Part shown: positions 34,350 to 44,380 of the stretch, piece after piece
Position numbering within the stretch: position 1 is the first letter of the stretch
Layout of the letters: each line of letters opens with the position of its first letter
The notes under the pieces: generated by a model
Told to the model about the DNA's origin: nothing
Database searches by the model: none
The model's input: the letters and a program-made list of their open reading frames with translations, nothing else
DNA from: Archivesica marissinica
Lineage: Eukaryota; Mollusca; Bivalvia; Venerida; Vesicomyidae
DNA: 64,000 bases
Assembly (NCBI GenBank): GCA_014843695.1
Contig: CM026390.1
Location: 13,184,904 to 13,248,903 of the forward strand
Direction: 5' to 3'
Program-made: the position numbers and the translations under genes

Positions 34350-35510
34350 GTAAGTGCTAAATGTTAGACAAGATGTGTACTTGTCCTGTTGTAAGTGCTA
34401 AATGTTAGACAAGCCGTGTAATTGTCCTGTTGTAAGTGCTAAATGTTAGACAAGCCGTGTACTTGTCCTGTTGTAAGTGCTAAATGTTAGACAAGACGTG
34501 TACTTGTCCTGTTGTAAGTGCTAAATGTTAGACAAGCCGTGTACTTGTCCTGTTGTAAGTGCTAAATGTTAGACAAACCGTGTATTTGTCCTGTTGTAAA
34601 TGCTAAATGTTAGACAAGACGTGTAGTTGTCCTGTTGTAAATGCTAAATGTTAGACAAGATGTGTACTTGTCCTGTTGTAAGTGCTAAATGTTAGACAAG
34701 ACGTGTACTTGTACTGTTGTAAGTGCTAAATGTTAGACAAGACGTGTAGTTGTCCTGTTGTAAATGCTAAATGTTAGACAAGATGTGTACTTGTCCTGTT
34801 GTAAGTGCTAAATGTTAGACAAGACGTGTACTTGTCCTGTTATAAGTGCTAAATGCTAGACAAGACGTGTACTTGTCCTGTTATAAGTGCTAAATGTTAG
34901 ACAAGACGTGTACTTGTCCTGTTATAAGTGCTAAATGTTAGACAAGACGTGTACTTGTCCTGTTGTAAGTGCTAAATGTTAGACAAGACGTGTACTTGTC
35001 CTGTTGTAAATGCTAAATGTTAGACAAGACGTGTACTGATCCTGGTGTAAGTGCTAAATGTTAGACAAGACGTGTACTGATCCTGGTGTAAGTGCTAAAT
35101 GTTAGACAAGACGTGTACTGATCCTGGTGTAAATGCTAAATGTTAGACAAGACGTGTACTGATCCTGGTGTAAATGCTAAATGTTAGACAAGACGTGTAC
35201 TGATCCTGGTGTAAGTGCTAAATGTTAGACAAGCCGTGTACTTGTCCTGGTGTAAGTGCTAAATGTTAGACAAGACGTGTAGTTGTCCTGTTATAAGTGC
35301 TAAATGTTAGACAAGACGTGTACTTGCCCTGGTGTAAGTGCTAAATGTTAGACAAGCCGTGTACTTGTCCTGTTGTAAGTGCTAAATGTTAGACAAGACG
35401 TGTACTTGTCCTGTTGTAAGTGCTAAATGTTAGACAAGACGTGTACTTGTCCTGTTGTAAGTGCTAAATGTTAGACAAGACGTGTACTTGTCCTGGTATA
35501 AGTGCTAAAT
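34339..35510 (+). repeat. 41-bp minisatellite seeded on a TMC splice donor, about 28 copies
   Basis: Unit GTAAGTGCTAAATGTTAGAC plus AAGACGTGTACTTGTCCTGTT. Units at about 35030-35200 read TACTGATCCTGGTGTAAGTG, identical to the real exon-intron border at 34339-34355. Most units keep GTAAGT, some have GTAAAT or ATAAGT. The array ends inside a SINE A B box. Confidence 0.95.
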
Positions 35511-35748
35511 GTTCGATCCCCGTCTGACCCTAATAAAATTAACAGTCTTTCAGATGGGACGTTAAACCAAGGTCTCGTGTCGGTGCTTTACACCGTGCAC
35601 GTAAAAGAACCAGCGGATACTCTGGAATGGGTCTCTGTCTGTATCATTGCACTATCCTCCAAACATCTAAAATGACTAATATCTTCAGGAGGCGTCGCTC
35701 ATATGGGCAGCCGGTAGCGACGATAAATAAACGTAAAACACACACACA
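35511..35748 (+). mobile_element. SINE family A, head-truncated
   Basis: Begins at GTTCGATCCCCGTCTGACC, the B box. Everything 5' of it is replaced by the 41-bp array. Body and tail are complete. Confidence 0.9.
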
Positions 35749-36226
35749 GTTTCGACAATTGATATACTCTTGAAGCACAGCTACAGAGTTCTAACATTAT
35801 AGAGATATATCTGTTTATGTAAACATAGGCGGATGAGAAACAGAGTAGAATATAGAAGATAGCACATAAGTAAAAGATATATAAATTAGTAAATTTAGAT
35901 CACAGTTTATTCCCAATATGTTGCTTAATGATACACTTGACCTCTATAAAGCAGCCACTTTCTGTAATTACCTTTTGGCTGTATTCAATGAATAGAAATG
36001 TGAATTAGTATACACATGTCGTTTTCAAGTGTACATGTCACGTAGACCGTACTAATGCTTCCCTTGCTCAGCTTCCGGACATATCGTGTCACAATTATCA
36101 CTGATAGGTTAATCATACCATAATAGAAACATTTCTACTAAAACATGTCATCAATAGAGTTCGACTGATCCATCGTGCTTCATTACATGTAGAGCTACCA
36201 CTCCTGTATACATTTTTTAAATACAG
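35749..36226. other. TMC intron, unannotated
   Basis: A short stretch at 35915-35970 (CCCAATATGTTGCTTA, CTCTATAAAGCAGCCA) matches the internal repeat of the mariner-like MITE at 38171 and is a relic of it. Confidence 0.5.
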
Positions 36227-36303
36227 ACTGGCTTTGTACTACTGTTCTTCACTGCGATCGTCTAATAAGAAACGCATTAGTAATGAAATGACAACTGATA
36301 CAG
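36227..36303 (+). CDS. TMC exon h: last visible exon
   Basis: Acceptor TTAAATACAG|ACTGGC, donor GATACAG|GTATAC. With GT from exon g it reads V-LALYYCSSLRSSNKKRISN then EMTTDT. This fits the family's final helix ending in YY followed by a basic cytoplasmic tail. Leaves phase 1. No following exon identified. Confidence 0.82.
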
Positions 36304-36439
36304 GTATACAACATTTATTTCTATAAGCTTTTAACTTTCATTTCAATCCACTTGTATTTATTGTGTACATGTATACTTATTTGTAGTAAATTATGTTATA
36401 TACTGTCGAATAAATATGTTTAAACCAACATCTGATTGT

Positions 36440-36685
36440 TTGTCTGCGAGTTTTATTGGGAGGGGGGGGGGTAAGGTCGCACCAACATATTAGGTCATAT
36501 GAAGACTTCGGAAGAACCCGGTAACCTCCGATAAGTATTTCAAGCACGGACGAAACCCGGGTAGAACCACCGACCTTCCACACGGCAGCTGGACAGCTTC
36601 CTCACATAAACGAATGTGATATCCCGAGTGAGATTCGAACCAACATCGGTGACTGCATTAACCACTCGACCATGGAGCCTCCACA
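36440..36685 (-). mobile_element. SINE family C
   Basis: CCGGGTAGAACCACCGACC, CAGCTGGACAGCTTCCTCAC, B-box-like GAGATTCGAACCAAC (reverse) and head CATTAACCACTCGACCATGG at right. Confidence 0.82.
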
Positions 36686-36689
36686 TCCT

Positions 36690-36957
36690 CGAGCAGTCAT
36701 TTAAGCAGGGATGGGTACCCGGGTAGGACCGCTGACCTGCCATAAGTTAGCTGGATAGCCACCTCGCATGAAACCACTCCGAGCAGTATTTTAGGCACGA
36801 ACGAGTAACTGTGTAGAACCACCGACCGTCCACCAGAGAGCTAAATTTTCTCACTTGAAATAATTCGTCACTCCCAGTGGGACTATAAACCTACACAGGT
36901 GAGGGGCAAGTGGTTTGAAGTCAGCGTCCTTAAACACTCGGCCACGGAGTCCCCCCC
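36690..36957 (-). mobile_element. SINE family C, two partial bodies in tandem
   Basis: A first body fragment (GGGTAGGACCGCTGACC, GCTGGATAGCCACCTCGC) is followed at about 36780 by a second complete one ending in head AAACACTCGGCCACGGAGTC. Confidence 0.78.
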
Positions 36958-37105
36958 TAAAATGTGTGTATTTCAACCGCGTCATATACATGTACAAACA
37001 CAACACCTATATGATATCATACAGGCATATTTTGAAGCTTTGGCTCTGACTTGTATACAACTGTAACCTAGCATCACTGATGATCGCGGGTTTGAGCCGC
37101 GTGTG

Positions 37106-37150
37106 GGTTTTACGTTTATTTATCGTCGCTACCGGTTGCCCATCGTATTT
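37106..37150 (-). mobile_element. SINE family A tail fragment
   Basis: TTTATTTATCGTCGCTACCG then GTTGCCCAT. A second complete copy follows immediately. Confidence 0.8.
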
Positions 37151-37159
37151 GAGTGTGTG

Positions 37160-37437
37160 TTTCACGTTTATTTATCGTCGCTACCGGTTGCCCATATGAG
37201 CGACGCCTCCTGAAGGTATTAGTCATTTTAGATTGTTGGAGGATAGTGCATGATACGGACAGAGACCCATTCCAGAGTCTCCTCTGGTTCTTTTACGTGC
37301 ACGGTGTAAAGCACTGACACGAGACCTCGGTTAAACGTCCCATCTGAAAGACTATTAATTTTATTAGGGTCAGACGGGGGATCGAACCTGCGATCCCTGG
37401 ATTACCAGTCCAACGTGTTACCACTGGACTACAGATC
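37160..37437 (-). mobile_element. SINE family A, complete
   Basis: Tail at left (ATCGTCGCTACCGGTTGCCC), head at right ending ACTGGACTACAGATC. Confidence 0.9.
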
Positions 37438-37438
37438 A

Positions 37439-37650
37439 GCTCAGACCGTGTCTCTTTATATGAAAAAGTTGGCAGTTTCTTACTGTAACCTATCACCATT
37501 GATGGTCACGGGTTCGAGCCCCGCTCAGACCGTGTCTCTTTATATGAAAAAGTTGGCAGTTTCTTACTGTAACCTATCACCATTGATGGTCACGGGTTCG
37601 AGCCCCGCTCAGACCGTGTCTCTTTATATGAAAAAGTTGGCAGTTTCTTA
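37439..37650 (+). repeat. 84-bp tandem repeat with tRNA-like B box, 2.5 copies
   Basis: Copies at 37439, 37523 and 37607 (GCTCAGACCGTGTCTCTTTA). The first two end in GGTCACGGGTTCGAGCCCC, a B-box-like motif. The third runs into a different tail (GGAGGTTGGTGCACCAAGTA). Likely a duplicated SINE head. Confidence 0.85.
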
Positions 37651-37882
37651 CGGAGGTTGGTGCACCAAGTACTGGTTAACCGCTGGGGGCCGCACAGGAA
37701 ATGTATTTTTAGGTAAACTGAGCCTGGGAACAGGCGACGATATATTTTGCCTGCTCAGTCAAATAAATATATTTTAACACCGATACTATTAATTGGGCCG
37801 TATTCAGTTTCTGATCATATCATTTTGCCAGAAGCTAAAAAGTGAAAAATCGACAGACTGGCACCCAGGCTAAGGTAAACTG

Positions 37883-37927
37883 CCCGTCGCTCATATGGGC
37901 AACCGGTAGCGACGATAAATAAACTTA
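37883..37927 (+). mobile_element. SINE family A tail fragment
   Basis: CCGTCGCTCATATGGGCAAC then CGGTAGCGACGATAAATAAA only. Confidence 0.8.
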
Positions 37928-38170
37928 AATAAGTATATGACCATGCATTGTAATCACAGGACGAAAAAGACAAACAGTACTTGATCCTACAACTCAGCAC
38001 ATTCCAAACATGACCATGCTGCAAACAAAGTATTACCCACATACACAGTCGAAGCTAACACAACTGTCCTCAATCAACAGAATGACCAAGGACCAGAAAA
38101 ACATTTCACTTTACTTATGTTATTTATGTTTCCATAACGTAAGTTACATTTCACAGTCAAAATACGTGTA

Positions 38171-38404
38171 CAGTCAAACCTGTGTTAGTGGTCACCTCTA
38201 TTAAGCAGCCAACTACAGTAAGCAGCCAGTTTTCAGATTCCCAATATGTTACTTAGTTATACATTTATCCTCTATTAAGCAGCCAGTTTTCAGATTCCCA
38301 ATATGTCACTTAGTTATACATTTGACCTCTATTAAGCAGCCATCTGTGCTAAGCAGCCACATTCTGTGATTCACTTGACTGGCTGCTTAACGCAGGTTTG
38401 ACTG
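38171..38404. mobile_element. 234-bp mariner-like MITE
   Basis: TIRs CAGTCAAACCTGTGTTA and (right, reversed) CAGTCAAACCTGCGTTA, with TA at 38169-38170 and 38405-38406. Internal TAAGCAGCCAGTTTTCAGAT blocks are repeated in tandem at about 65-70 bp. Confidence 0.9.
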
Positions 38405-38579
38405 TAAGTCAATGTATTGTTTATATTCTCCCAATAAGTTACTGAGAAAATGAAATCAAATGACCACAAAACATAACTCGATATTTTAATGTTTTCTAGA
38501 TTTGTAAACTTTCCTGATTTTTTTTAAATGTGAGAACATTGTATTAATCTTTGTTTGATTTGTTGTTGGGATTAAAATT

Positions 38580-38808
38580 TCCTTTAGGTCAACTAGCGAA
38601 TCTCCAGCTAACGGTGGAATAAGACCCAGGGTGCTCCACGGAGCACATTTGAAGGAACGGACGAACACCCCGGTAGAACCAGCGACATTTCTCCGGACAG
38701 CTCCTAACATGAACATAATTTGACACCCCCACTGGTATTCAAACTTACAGCGGTGAGGGTCAAGTGATTTGAAATCCGCAACCTTAGCCTCTCGGTCACG
38801 GAGTCCCA
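38580..38808 (-). mobile_element. SINE family C
   Basis: CGGTAGAACCAGCGACATTT, CACTGGTATTCAAACTTAC, head at right CCTTAGCCTCTCGGTCACGG. Confidence 0.8.
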
Positions 38809-38809
38809 A

Positions 38810-39257
38810 TATTAAAAGTATAGTAAGCATTCATTTACTTATACTGCAGGCTATTATAGCTGATGCGGAATGGTGAGAACACGTCGCACAAACGCAGACT
38901 ATATGACGACGCTGTCATGGACAAACGACGGTGTTTCGGTTCAACGTGACTTGGTTTATACATATTTATTCATTCATAATGTACAGTACATTGTACATAT
39001 TTATTATATACAGAATGAAAATGGATTTAATCGAAAACGTAAAGCTTATTGAGATTATCTCTATTACATATATAAATGTGTGCACTATAGGCGACTAAGA
39101 CGTAAACGTATTATGTAGTAAGACCAACATATATAATAAGTGTATGAAAGTATTGCTAGATAAACGGGAATGGGAGAGGGGGTAGAAAGCGATGAAATAA
39201 CACATACAGTTGTCATGGTGTATCACAATGCAAGCGCGTCAGTCCCTTTTTACATAC
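38810..39257. other. Left flank of the 4.8-kb transposon
   Basis: AT-rich, no supported gene. The frame at 38870-39052 has no recognisable content. Confidence 0.4.
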
Positions 39258-39450
39258 GTGGGTCATTATCCGACACTTTTGAATATTTGTAATGTACATT
39301 TGTATGTTGTCCCATTGCATTTATTTGTGTTGTGAACAGTATTATGCCATTTTCGTATGACTGCTGATAACAAAATACAATACAATACTACATAAGATGC
39401 ATAATCATTCTTAAATATACATGTTTAAAATGTGACTTTTGTTACTTTTT

Positions 39451-40289
39451 GTCTTTACCGTCACAAATCCATTTGTTCGTGACGGTAAATTAATCCAGCA
39501 GGTACTGTGTATGCAGTCAATACATAAACATGTTTAAATTAAATGCTACTTACCAATACAGTGTTTCTCATCCCGTTTCAAAGATATTTCCCTCAACATT
39601 TAATCAGTAAACACATATATTTCTTGTTGACATTACTCGCCTATTTTACCATCACACAATTGAGCCTGTGTACCGAAAATGTCCCAAATCATACACATGT
39701 CCTTACAGTACTTGCCACGATGCAATTTTACACCATCCAGTACAATATCTTTGATAATATAATCAATAAGGTAATAACCTGGAATAAACATTTAAATTAT
39801 TACATCTAAATTATAATTAAACCAGATATATTTGAATACAAAATTGAACATTTACTGTCCGACATGAACAATGTCTTTACCGTCACAAGCTCCAATCAAA
39901 ATTAATTGAAAAACACAGGTGCTTGATTAAGTAAGCAATACCGTCATCAATTACGTCACACATCGGAAGCGCGCAAAGGTTGTTTTTAGCTGAAACGGGA
40001 CGATGGCGGGCGCTGATACTCTGGTAAGTGTACTACCTTCTTAAACCGTACCTTTATTGATGTCTTTACCGTATGCATGTTCACATTGTCATTTATTGTG
40101 CCTTATATCAACAGCTACGAACGATAAGTCTTAGCAATGTATACCATGACATTGCATTTTCCAGGCATTATTGAGAAGGTCAAATCTCAACGCAAAGCTC
40201 ATTTTATGTACAAATTGTCTTTACCATCACAGTCTTTACCGTCACAGTGAATATGTGACGGTAAAGACAGAACTGTGACGGTAAAGACA
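39451..40289. promoter_or_regulatory. 5' cluster of TGTCTTTACCGTCACA motifs
   Basis: Complete or near-complete copies at 39451-39465 (+), 39872-39887 (+), 40216-40231 (+, one change), 40232-40246 (+), 40254-40269 (-) and 40274-40289 (-), plus partial copies at 39479-39489 (-) and 40061-40072 (+). The last four form two head-on pairs. They lie upstream of the transposase-like gene and are candidate protein-binding sites. Confidence 0.75.
40003..40023 (+). other. Candidate 5' leader exon end with short upstream ORF
   Basis: ATGGCGGGCGCTGATACTCTG followed by consensus donor GTAAGT at 40024. Joined to the acceptor TTATTTCAG|AACTAG (40491) it gives an eight-codon ORF ending in TAG, ahead of the main ATG at 40549. 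Transcription start not visible. Confidence 0.5.
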
Positions 40290-40548
40290 TTTATTTTTAT
40301 ATAGTTGTTATGTTTTACATACTAGTAGAATATTAGCTAATTTAATATAGAAATATAATTAAGTGCATTCTAATAGATCGAGAAAATGTCCTAAAAAGAA
40401 ATAATTCCGACTAAATATAAACATTACACTCAATAATCAAATTTAATCGCCATAAATACTTCCACAACCCGTTCTTTTTAATTATTTCAGAACTAGCTCG
40501 GGAAAAGAACTAATAGGTAGTTTTATTTGAACTGCGTGTATTGCAACC

Positions 40549-43297
40549 ATGGGTTTATCCGCCGCCGAACGGGCAAAAAGATATAGAGATTCTTTAAAGG
40601 CTGACCCAGTCAAGCATGCAGAATATCTACAAAAAGAAAAAGAAAGGTATAGAAAGAGAAAGACAAAAGGTGATTTCAATTGGACTGATATGAGTAGTAA
40701 ATCAGAAAGAGAAAAATCCTATATGAGGAGACAGTGGAAGAATAATAGACGTGTTTACAGACAACAGCAAAAGGTGATTGAAGAAGGTATTTCATTTATG
40801 GAAAGGAACAGTCCAACTACATCGCCAGAAACTTCACCTTTAAGAATAAGAATTGAACGTCCTCCACAAAATATATCAGGACGAAAAAGAGTAAAAAGAG
40901 ACAGAGCAAAGGCATATAGAACTGTTGGAAAGTTGGAAAAAGAAGTGCAAAGATATAAACGTTTAATTGAAAATTACCGGAAAAAGGAACAGCGCCTTCG
41001 AAAAAGAAGCAACATCAAGAGTCATGAAACAGTACAAAAGAAGAATGAATTCGGTGACGTAATGGTGAAAGCATTGGAAAACAAATTTAAACAAGCTAAA
41101 GGGGAAAAGGAGAAGAGAATAATTGCCGATGTTGTAGCTAAGGAATTGCTCATGAAAAGCAGGATTCAAAAACAATTTACAAGAGAAACTGGTATCAGTT
41201 ACTATAGGTTAGTTTCGAACGCTCTAAGAGCGGGCGTGAAAGGTTCCTATGAGAGGACAGGTAGATCAGTTGTTTGGAGAACTGAAATGCGGAGGAAGGT
41301 CAAGAAGTATTTAGAAGAAGATATAAGCAGCATACAGGCTCCAGGAAAGAAAGATACAATTACAAGAAATGGCAAAAAAACACAGAAGCGGTATTTGACC
41401 GACACACTTTTAAACCTGTACAACAAATATATGAAACAATATCCAGATGATACAAAGCTGTCCTACACAAGTTTTTGTCGATTTAGGCCATTCTGGGTAG
41501 TAACTAAGAAGGTTGATTCTAGAGACACATGCTTATGCAAACTGCATGAAAATATAAAACGCAGGATTGAAAAGCTACATTTACTGAAAGTTATATATTC
41601 TAGAAACCCAGAAGAAATATGTGAACAGTTAGTTTGTGACTTGAAAAGCAAGGCGTGTTGTTATGGTGACTGCTTACGGTGTAGAAATAAGGAATTGTGT
41701 GATGTCAAACTTACTGATATACAGGGCAATCAGGTAACATTCTGCCAGTGGGTGAACAGGAGTGAGGAGATACCTACCAAAGACGGTAAAAGTATGGGAA
41801 AAATACAAAAAACCGTAAAGCAGACAGAGCAAGCTACTGTAGATACTTTATTTGGCGAGACAATCGATATGCTACGCCATAAATATATTAGGCACATATT
41901 TAATATAAGGCATCAGTACATTACGTTGAAAGAGTTAAAGGACAATATTAACAATACAAATGCAGTCATACACGTGGACTTTTCGGAGAACTACAACTGC
42001 AAATTGTCCGAAGAAATTCAGTCCATGCATTTCGGAGGATCCAGAAAACAGATATCGCTACATACAGTAGTCGTGTATACAAGTGATGGAACACAATCAT
42101 ACTGTACAGTATCCGAAAACACTTACCATGGCCCTGGGGCTATATGGGCCCATTTGAGTCCGATTCTGGCTGATATGAAACAAACAAGGCCGCAAATATG
42201 TGCTCTACATTTTGTCAGTGACGGACCATGCACACAATATCGGTCAAAAAACCACTTTTACATGTTTACCAAACAGATACTTGAAAACTACGAATATGAT
42301 ACAGCTACGTGGAATTTCACAGAGAGTGGACACGACAAAAGCGCAGATGATGATATTGGTGGAGTAGTTAAGCGCACAGCTGATTCTATTGTTGCTGCTG
42401 GAACTGATATACCCAATGCTGAAGTATGTTACGATCTAGTGGGACAACGCGTCAAGAAGGTCAGGCTACTGCTCATTGCTCACGATGATATTGAACAATT
42501 AACAGAAAGCATTCCGGCAAATATCCCTACAGTTAAAGGGACAATGAAGCTCCATCAAGTGGTTATAAACAAAACAAAACGTGGAGTCATGCATCTAAGA
42601 CAACTTAGTTGTTTTTGCTCGTGGCCAGTATGTTGTAACTGCTACGTAGGGGATGTGTCAGAACATATATATGTGTCTGAAATCAAATCAACGACAGAAC
42701 AGTCCACTATTGAACATGAATGTCCAGCTAAAACCAGTGCCACAACTGGTTGTAAGAGCAAAACGCAACCGGGGGTAAGCAACCATGTTGAATCTCAGAG
42801 TACAACGATCCACGTTGAACCAAATCCCGACCTTATTGGTGGCTGGTGTGTTGTAAGCTATGATGGAAAGGCTTACCCTGGTATCATTCAGGTGAGTGGT
42901 GGAATTGTATGAATTAAATTCAGATACTAATTTTTAACTTGGGTTACTTGTAAAACTGTTTGTTTGTATGATTTATCACCTTCAGTTTACATAAACTAAG
43001 TATACCTGTATGAGTTATCACCTTCAGTTTACATAAACTAAATATACCTGTATGATTTATCACCTTCAGTGTAAACACTTGCCCACATTTCAGGACCTAG
43101 ATGATGAATCTGCAGAAGTAAAAGTCATGCACCGCATAGGAGAAAACCGTTATTTTTGGCCGCTTGTAAACGATGTCATATGGTATGACTGGGTGAAAGT
43201 ACTCATGATGATACTCGAGCCACGTCACGTGACCGGAAGACACGTTCAAATTGACCCGGGACAGTGGAATGATATAACACTTATTATGAAGCAGTGA
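40549..43297 (+). CDS. Transposase-like protein, two coding exons, 848 aa
   Basis: Exon 1 is 40549-42891 (781 codons) and exon 2 is 43094-43297 (67 codons and TGA), with a 202-bp phase-0 intron (ATTCAG|GTGAGT ... ACATTTCAG|GACC). The N-terminus is strongly basic (AERAKRYRDSLKADP, YRKRK), then a lysine-rich, coiled-coil-like stretch to about residue 230. A Cys-rich segment follows (C328, C330, H333, C358, C363, C370, C371, C375, C378, C384). Then a putative RNase H-like catalytic core: D477 in VIHVDFSENY, D558 in HFVSDGPCTQYR and H595...D601 in ESGHDKSADDDIGG (E592 is an alternative). A further Cys cluster CFCSWPVCCNC and a C-terminal GGWCVVSYDGKAYPGI domain are completed by exon 2 (RYFWP, IWYDW). 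No stops or frameshifts, so probably recently active. Polyadenylation signals AATAAA at 43439 and 43453. The catalytic assignment is by pattern, not proven. Confidence 0.8.
42960..43072. repeat. About 40-bp triplication in the transposon intron
   Basis: GATTTATCACCTTCAGTTTA with CATAAACTAAGTATACCTGT occurs three times, the third diverging at TGTAAACACTTGCCC near the acceptor. The intron growth has not touched the splice sites. Confidence 0.85.
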
Positions 43298-43486
43298 ACA
43301 TTGATGAATATTGGCACTGCACGTATTAATTTGTGTTATTTGTTTAACAAGTTGTGTCAATGTTTGAGTTTTGTTGTCTTGGATTAGATAAATATTAAAC
43401 ATTACCACTACACATGTATATTTTATTGACCAGCAATTAATAAACACAGTCTAATAAAGTTCCCAAGAAAGAATTTGCATAATATA

Positions 43487-43876
43487 TGTCTTTACCGTCA
43501 CGGCGGTGTCTTTACCGTCACAGAATGTCTTTACCGTCACAGTATACTTTTCGGTATTTATACAACATTCTTACAATATGTTTATATATATTTTATAGTA
43601 TCACATAAATCAAATTCCACTGTACATTTCTTGCACGTTTCCAACCCGATCATTGAACACAAAAGATTACGGAGATACATTTTTCTGGTAAACCGCAATT
43701 ATTTATTTCAGACGGAAAGATGATGGGCATATACCCATAATTTATTTATAATACTGTTTCTTTTTTACAAAGTTACGGACACATATTGACTACCCAGTTG
43801 TTAATACAAAATCAACAAACATTATATTAATAATTAAGGACTATTTGAGTAGTAAATAAATGTGACGGTAAAGACA
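43487..43876. promoter_or_regulatory. 3' cluster of TGTCTTTACCGTCACA motifs
   Basis: Copies at 43487-43501, 43507-43522 and 43526-43541 (all +, spaced 19-20 bp) and at 43861-43876 (-). They mirror the 5' cluster relative to the gene. Confidence 0.75.
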
Positions 43877-44065
43877 GGAATAGCGGGCACGTGTTTTTCC
43901 ACGTACAATACCAACAATACGACACATGCCACTGTATGCAAATTGATGGAAAACGATTATTGATTGAATGACCTGATAACATAATGATAGAAAAACACAT
44001 ACAATTACAATAAGATTTTAATACCAAAATTTACAGAGATTTAAATTTGTCGGATAATGACCCAC

Positions 44066-44380
44066 ATGTATATTGTTAGAAACGTTTAGACTTTTCTATG
44101 AATCTATGGACAGCTAAGACTATTATTTCATTATGTCCAGGTACCAAGGTAATATCACCAAATAGGATAACTGTTAGAGATATTTGACTGAGTTTAGAAA
44201 TCGTGTTGACTAGTTCAATGCGTATATGGTAGTATTTGCAACATTCAAAGAAATAATGATACGTTAACTCAGTTTGGCCGCATATGCATAGTGGTGAATC
44301 GATTATGTTTTTAGAGAAGAGATCATCTTTTAAAAAACTACAATTTGTTCTCAATCGGCCAAAGTGACTTGGCATTTGAA
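44066..44380 (-). pseudogene. LINE ORF2 C-terminal fragment
   Basis: About 99 codons with RLRTNCSFLKDDLFSK and a Cys-His cluster CICGQTELTYHYFFEC, as at the C-terminus of LINE ORF2 proteins, ending FIEKSKRF and TAA at 44078-44076. Upstream RT is not present. The transposon end lies 10 bp beyond the stop. Confidence 0.7.

Larger units (their letters stand above)
12286..36303 (+). pseudogene. TMC-family (transmembrane channel-like) gene, partial, two lesions
   Basis: Eight exons totalling about 925 nt encode roughly 310 residues that align in order with the TMC family of multipass membrane proteins. Vertebrate TMC1/2 and nematode TMC-1 are subunits of mechanotransduction channels; the role of this mollusc paralogue is not known. 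All introns are GT-AG. Phases match at every junction where both neighbours are present: 0/0, 2+1, 2+1, 0/0, 2+1 and 2+1. Missing: everything upstream of GALEEQ, the segment between ECYVGVG and FDIAIS (family: VGQE-x-Y onward, about 45-50 residues), and the C-terminus. Two defects: a net 1-nt loss in the exon at 23552 and TAG at 31467. Introns hold at least seven satellite arrays, a LINE, a MITE and SINEs. It could be a recent pseudogene or a working gene with consensus errors in a hard-to-assemble region. Confidence 0.85.
39258..44065 (+). mobile_element. 4.8-kb DNA transposon with transposase-like gene
   Basis: Defined by an 18-bp perfect terminal inverted repeat: GTGGGTCATTATCCGACA at 39258-39275 and its reverse complement at 44048-44065. 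Inside lie one spliced gene and two clusters of TGTCTTTACCGTCACA motifs, the outermost about 190 bp from each end, so the element is symmetric. The target duplication is unresolved: ACGT/ACAT next to GGGTC would be a near 4-bp match, and a TA further out is also possible. The right end abuts a LINE fragment. The superfamily is not settled. The protein pattern and a possible 4-bp duplication bring Sola-type elements to mind, but this needs a profile search. Confidence 0.78.

Noticed and set aside
39284..39390. Possible LINE 3' end (ATAACAAAATACAATACAAT) just inside the transposon's left end
   Set aside because: Tail-like, but there is no LINE coding end upstream, while the mirrored ends and motif clusters fit a DNA transposon better. 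Kept as the main alternative for the 18-bp repeat.
40482..41651. Minus-strand frames antisense to the transposase-like gene
   Set aside because: Shadow frames without motifs.
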